Assembly: GCA_963616135.1 (NCBI GenBank) | Contig: CAVEJT010000023.1 | Coordinates: forward strand, 1 to 16,075 | Source: UMGS1613 sp963616135 | Lineage (GTDB): Bacteria > Bacillota_I > Bacilli_A > RF39 > UBA660 | Length of the DNA: 16,075 bases | Reading direction: 5' to 3' | Part shown: positions 14,041 through 16,075 of the stretch, one piece after another | How positions within the stretch are numbered: the first letter of the stretch is position 1 | Layout: each line of letters starts with the position of its first letter | The notes under the pieces: generated by a model | What the model was told of the DNA's origin: nothing | Database searches by the model: none | Seen by the model: the letters and a program-made list of their open reading frames with translations, nothing else | Made by a program: the position numbers and the translations under genes

Positions 14041-14874
14041 TAGTACGTTTTCTTCCAAATTAGTTATTGTATAATTTTTTGATTTAATATAAATTAGTAT
14101 TGATGGTAATTCCTTTTTTAGAGTGGAATTTATATTCAAAGAAAGTAAAGCACCTGAATCTAATTTTTCTCTTATATCTACCATAGGTGTTTTATCAGAT
14201 ATAACTACTGGTCTTATTGTATAATTATTTTTTAACTCGCATTCTTTTAAATTAGCATCATTATCCTCTACTCCATAGCAAAAACCAATACTTTGCTTAT
14301 TAACTTTCTTTATTACCATATCCATCCATTCAAAATCCATATTAGTATAATCATCTAATAAAAGCCCTATATTGTGTCCTTTATTTATTATATTTTCTAT
14401 ATAACTATCATTATTATAAAACCAATTATTATCTACAAAGAATGTCGACTTAATATTATAATTATTTACTATATTTAAAACATCATTTATATCGGTATCA
14501 CCTTTTACAATAAATATCAAACTAACCATCCTCTTATTTGGATTACCCTTAATAATATATTTACTTTTATTATCTTCTATACTTACTTTAGGTTTTGTAT
14601 AATTATATATAAATAATTTATCACTATAAAATCCATTTGTTCTCATATTTTTATAACTTTTTTTTATATTTACTTCCCTACCCTTAATGCCCGGTATAAT
14701 AGTATTATCTATTATAGTAGCATCTATACTATTCTTTTTATATTTAGGTTCATTTTCTTTTATTTCAATCATTATATCATCTAAATCATTCACTACAGTT
14801 GCTGTTTTTTCGGTAATAAAAAAACTAAAGCATGTTAAACTAATTAGTCCTATCATTTGAAATATTTTTTTCAA
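14035..14874 (-). CDS. Membrane-anchored NodB-fold protein lacking catalytic residues
   Basis: A 279-residue protein with an N-terminal TM or signal anchor (about 3-20), a 90-residue linker region and a domain from about 115 that follows the polysaccharide-deacetylase (NodB) plan. KRMVSLIFIVKGD (114-126) stands where TFDDG is normal. VLNIVNNYNIKSTFFVDNNW (132-151) matches the strand ending in ATFF. NIINKGHNIGLLLDDYTN (161-178) stands where GHEIGNHTxxH is normal. The catalytic Asp pair and metal-binding His pair are therefore missing, so it is probably a pseudo-enzyme acting by glycan binding or as scaffold. The start was set at TTG 14874 because AGGTGG lies 5 nt upstream. The GTG at 14883 has no SD. 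It lies 45 nt downstream of the prepilin-like gene with no terminator between, so cotranscription is likely. Confidence 0.72.
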   Translation of the reverse strand: MKKIFQMIGLISLTCFSFFITEKTATVVNDLDDIMIEIKENEPKYKKNSIDATIIDNTIIPGIKGREVNIKKSYKNMRTNGFYSDKLFIYNYTKPKVSIEDNKSKYIIKGNPNKRMVSLIFIVKGDTDINDVLNIVNNYNIKSTFFVDNNWFYNNDSYIENIINKGHNIGLLLDDYTNMDFEWMDMVIKKVNKQSIGFCYGVEDNDANLKECELKNNYTIRPVVISDKTPMVDIREKLDSGALLSLNINSTLKKELPSILIYIKSKNYTITNLEENVLE

Positions 14875-14918
14875 ATCAACCACCTAATTAATTATATGTT
14901 TAGTTTTATTTTACTTTA

Positions 14919-16016
14919 CTAATTTAGTTTAGATTTTAAAACTTCTATTACTGGGCGGACGCCGACGCCACCTATGTCGATGTTGTTGTAAGTGCCAAGG
15001 GATGACACGCTACCAACCGATTCCACAAACCACGCACAGCGAGCATCATTAGCAACAGAAGACGCAGTCCAATATCCAAAATTACCTAATGAATCCGCTA
15101 CATTACATCCATATGTTGTACAATCTATCGTATTATCAAATAGCCATGCATATTTATTTGTTCCTGCTGCTCCTTTATATTGTGTTTGAGTGTTGTCATG
15201 AAAATAATAATCACTAGTTGCTATTGTCTCATCCCAGGTTGTGTTTCCTGTAATAGTAGCTATTTCATTAGCTGTTATTAATCTTGCTTTATAACCACTA
15301 TAATCTATTGTATAGTATGCATTGCTTTCTTGCCCTCTTTGGTCCATTGTGTAATTTGATGGTGGTTCTGTTCCTTGCCATCCATCTGTATCTTCTTTTA
15401 ATTGTTCTATTAATTCTTTTGGTCCTGATGTATTATAATAATCACCAGTCCATATTTTATCTTCTGTTGTATTATGGTCTAGTAATAGATTAACAGTACT
15501 TCCTCCATCATCATTGAAGGCATAGAACTTCATACATCCTGCCTTTGTTCCTGTTGTACTTACTGCTTCACTTGATGTACATTTACTTCCTATTGTTACA
15601 TTGAAATACACAACCTCTCCATTATAATATACTTTCTCTCCATATGTATATTCTGTTGCTTCATCTTTTACTTTACAGTTTTCTAAATAGATATTCCCCT
15701 TGTTTGATATTACTATATCACATGCTGTTTTTGATCCATCATAATCTACTTGAAATGTTGCATCTCCATTTGCAAATGTATATGTCTTCCCATCAGTAGT
15801 CGTATACTTTCCACTTGGTAAAGTATTTCCATTTAATTTTGCTTTTGCTACTGCTTGTTCTACCGCACTTCCATATAGTTCTATGCTTCTTTTATTACTT
15901 GAATCTTTACTATTCTCAATTATATTTAGTACTATTGGTGTTGCGATTAGTACGATTATCGCAAGTATTACTATTACTGCTAGTAATTCTATTAATGTAA
16001 AACCTTTTCTTTTCAT
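14919..16016 (-). CDS. Prepilin-like surface protein with C-terminal putative variable lectin-like domain
   Basis: The 365-residue protein opens with a perfect class III (type IV pilin/pseudopilin) leader, MKRKG followed by FTLIELLAVIVILAII: prepilin peptidase site Gly5-Phe6, Glu at mature +5 and a hydrophobic helix to about residue 33. A helical spine (35-62) and beta-rich middle with cysteine pairs follow (C99/C114, C146/C161, C299/C304 plausible). The end, GYWTASS (314-320) through CAW to GVGVRPVIEV (350-359), resembles the YWTSS ... AW ... VRPV type of C-terminal domain found on many such proteins in gut Bacillota, a C-type-lectin or FGE-like fold by inference. The ATG at 16016 has GGAGG 5 nt upstream. 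The last ~40 codons differ sharply in composition from the rest. Assembly genes (pilB, pilC, prepilin peptidase) are not in the window. Confidence 0.87.
   Translation of the reverse strand: MKRKGFTLIELLAVIVILAIIVLIATPIVLNIIENSKDSSNKRSIELYGSAVEQAVAKAKLNGNTLPSGKYTTTDGKTYTFANGDATFQVDYDGSKTACDIVISNKGNIYLENCKVKDEATEYTYGEKVYYNGEVVYFNVTIGSKCTSSEAVSTTGTKAGCMKFYAFNDDGGSTVNLLLDHNTTEDKIWTGDYYNTSGPKELIEQLKEDTDGWQGTEPPSNYTMDQRGQESNAYYTIDYSGYKARLITANEIATITGNTTWDETIATSDYYFHDNTQTQYKGAAGTNKYAWLFDNTIDCTTYGCNVADSLGNFGYWTASSVANDARCAWFVESVGSVSSLGTYNNIDIGGVGVRPVIEVLKSKLN
14949..15071 (-). other. Candidate DGR variable region at the 3' end of the prepilin-like gene
   Basis: Codons 316-356 are about 55% GC against roughly 25-30% around them. 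They use GCG, CGC, TCG, GGC and GTC, codons that are rare elsewhere in the window. Between the fixed WTASS, AW and VRPVI positions, most codons are NNY (GTT, GAT, CGC, TGT, TTT, AGC, TCC, CTT, TAC, AAC, ATC, GAC), as expected if they came from AAY template codons by adenine mutagenesis. The end is a GC-rich block (GGCGTCGGCGTCCGCCCA), similar in place and composition to an initiation-of-mutagenic-homing site. Template repeat and reverse transcriptase are not present here, so this is inference. Confidence 0.55.
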
Positions 16017-16034
16017 TTTATCCTCCCTCTTTGG

Positions 16035-16048
16035 TTTACTTTTGTAAA
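16035..16048. repeat. Short inverted repeat upstream of the prepilin-like gene
   Basis: TTTAC TTTT GTAAA, a 5-bp-arm inverted repeat that ends 19 nt upstream of the start codon, just before the AGAGGGAGG SD. It could be an operator or a weak 5' UTR hairpin. The window ends too soon to place it relative to the promoter. Confidence 0.3.
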
Positions 16049-16075
16049 GGTATGCAAAAAAACACAAAGAAACCT

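Noticed and set aside
14992..15493. Plus-strand open frames opposite the prepilin-like gene
   Set aside because: They lack SDs and family-like sequence, and mirror a well-supported minus-strand gene. The same holds for plus-strand frames at 9484-9678, 11088-11613 and 15815-16000 and minus-strand frames opposite pyrH.
1..16075. CRISPR array, insertion sequence, prophage or integrase
   Set aside because: No direct-repeat array, terminal inverted repeats, transposase, integrase or phage structural genes were found on either strand.

Overview
The window is very AT-rich (roughly a quarter GC by eye) and uses TGA as a stop codon (for example the U32-family gene and the small exporter accessory gene). 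Most start sites have a purine-rich Shine-Dalgarno (SD) sequence. AT-only hairpins with T-tracts, extended -10 promoters, a prepilin-type surface protein and an SpaA-domain protein point to a low-GC Bacillota, probably an uncultured host-associated Bacilli or Clostridia lineage. I cannot name the genus. All genes except pyrH are on the minus strand, so the layout below runs from left coordinate to right while most transcription runs right to left.

At the left edge lie yqeY (72-512) and rpsU (548-742), a conserved translation-linked pair with its own promoter (772-800). Next is a compact cassette, 853-3823, closed downstream by a terminator at 853-876 and separated from the gene upstream by another at 3883-3912. 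It encodes a peptidase-containing ABC exporter (C39-ABC), a 140-residue one-pass membrane accessory protein, two peptides with textbook double-glycine leaders (46 and 55 aa), and an overlapping 58-residue membrane peptide. The two precursors and the 58-aa peptide are recovered here by hand translation. I read it as a two-peptide class IIb-like bacteriocin, or secreted signal, system. The exporter appears to start at a rare ATT codon. The first ATG would remove the catalytic cysteine.

The next operon (9423 down to 3917) holds a long U32-family protein resembling the 23S rRNA hydroxylation factor RlhA, a DUF6020/GT-C-like membrane protein, a polyprenyl-phosphate GT2 glycosyltransferase, a GtrA flippase-like protein and a GNAT acetyltransferase. 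These genes are overlapping or about 1 nt apart. The middle three look like a GtrA/GtrB/GtrC-style system that makes, flips and transfers a lipid-linked sugar. Upstream is a monocistronic secreted SpaA-domain protein (9473-11647), then the NAD genes nadE and pncC.

A 317-nt AT-rich intergenic region separates divergent nadE and pyrH. pyrH has a TTG start and ends in a bidirectional terminator shared with a convergent pair: a degenerate NodB-fold deacetylase-like protein and, upstream of it, a prepilin-like protein (14919-16016). The last ~40 codons of the prepilin gene are about 55% GC, far above the surroundings. They are rich in NNY codons and end in a GVRPVI motif, as expected for the variable region of a diversity-generating retroelement target. 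No template repeat or reverse transcriptase is in the window.

The two most noteworthy items are the bacteriocin cassette (with its ATT start and the resemblance of the 58-aa peptide to one of the toxins) and the candidate hypervariable pilin tip.
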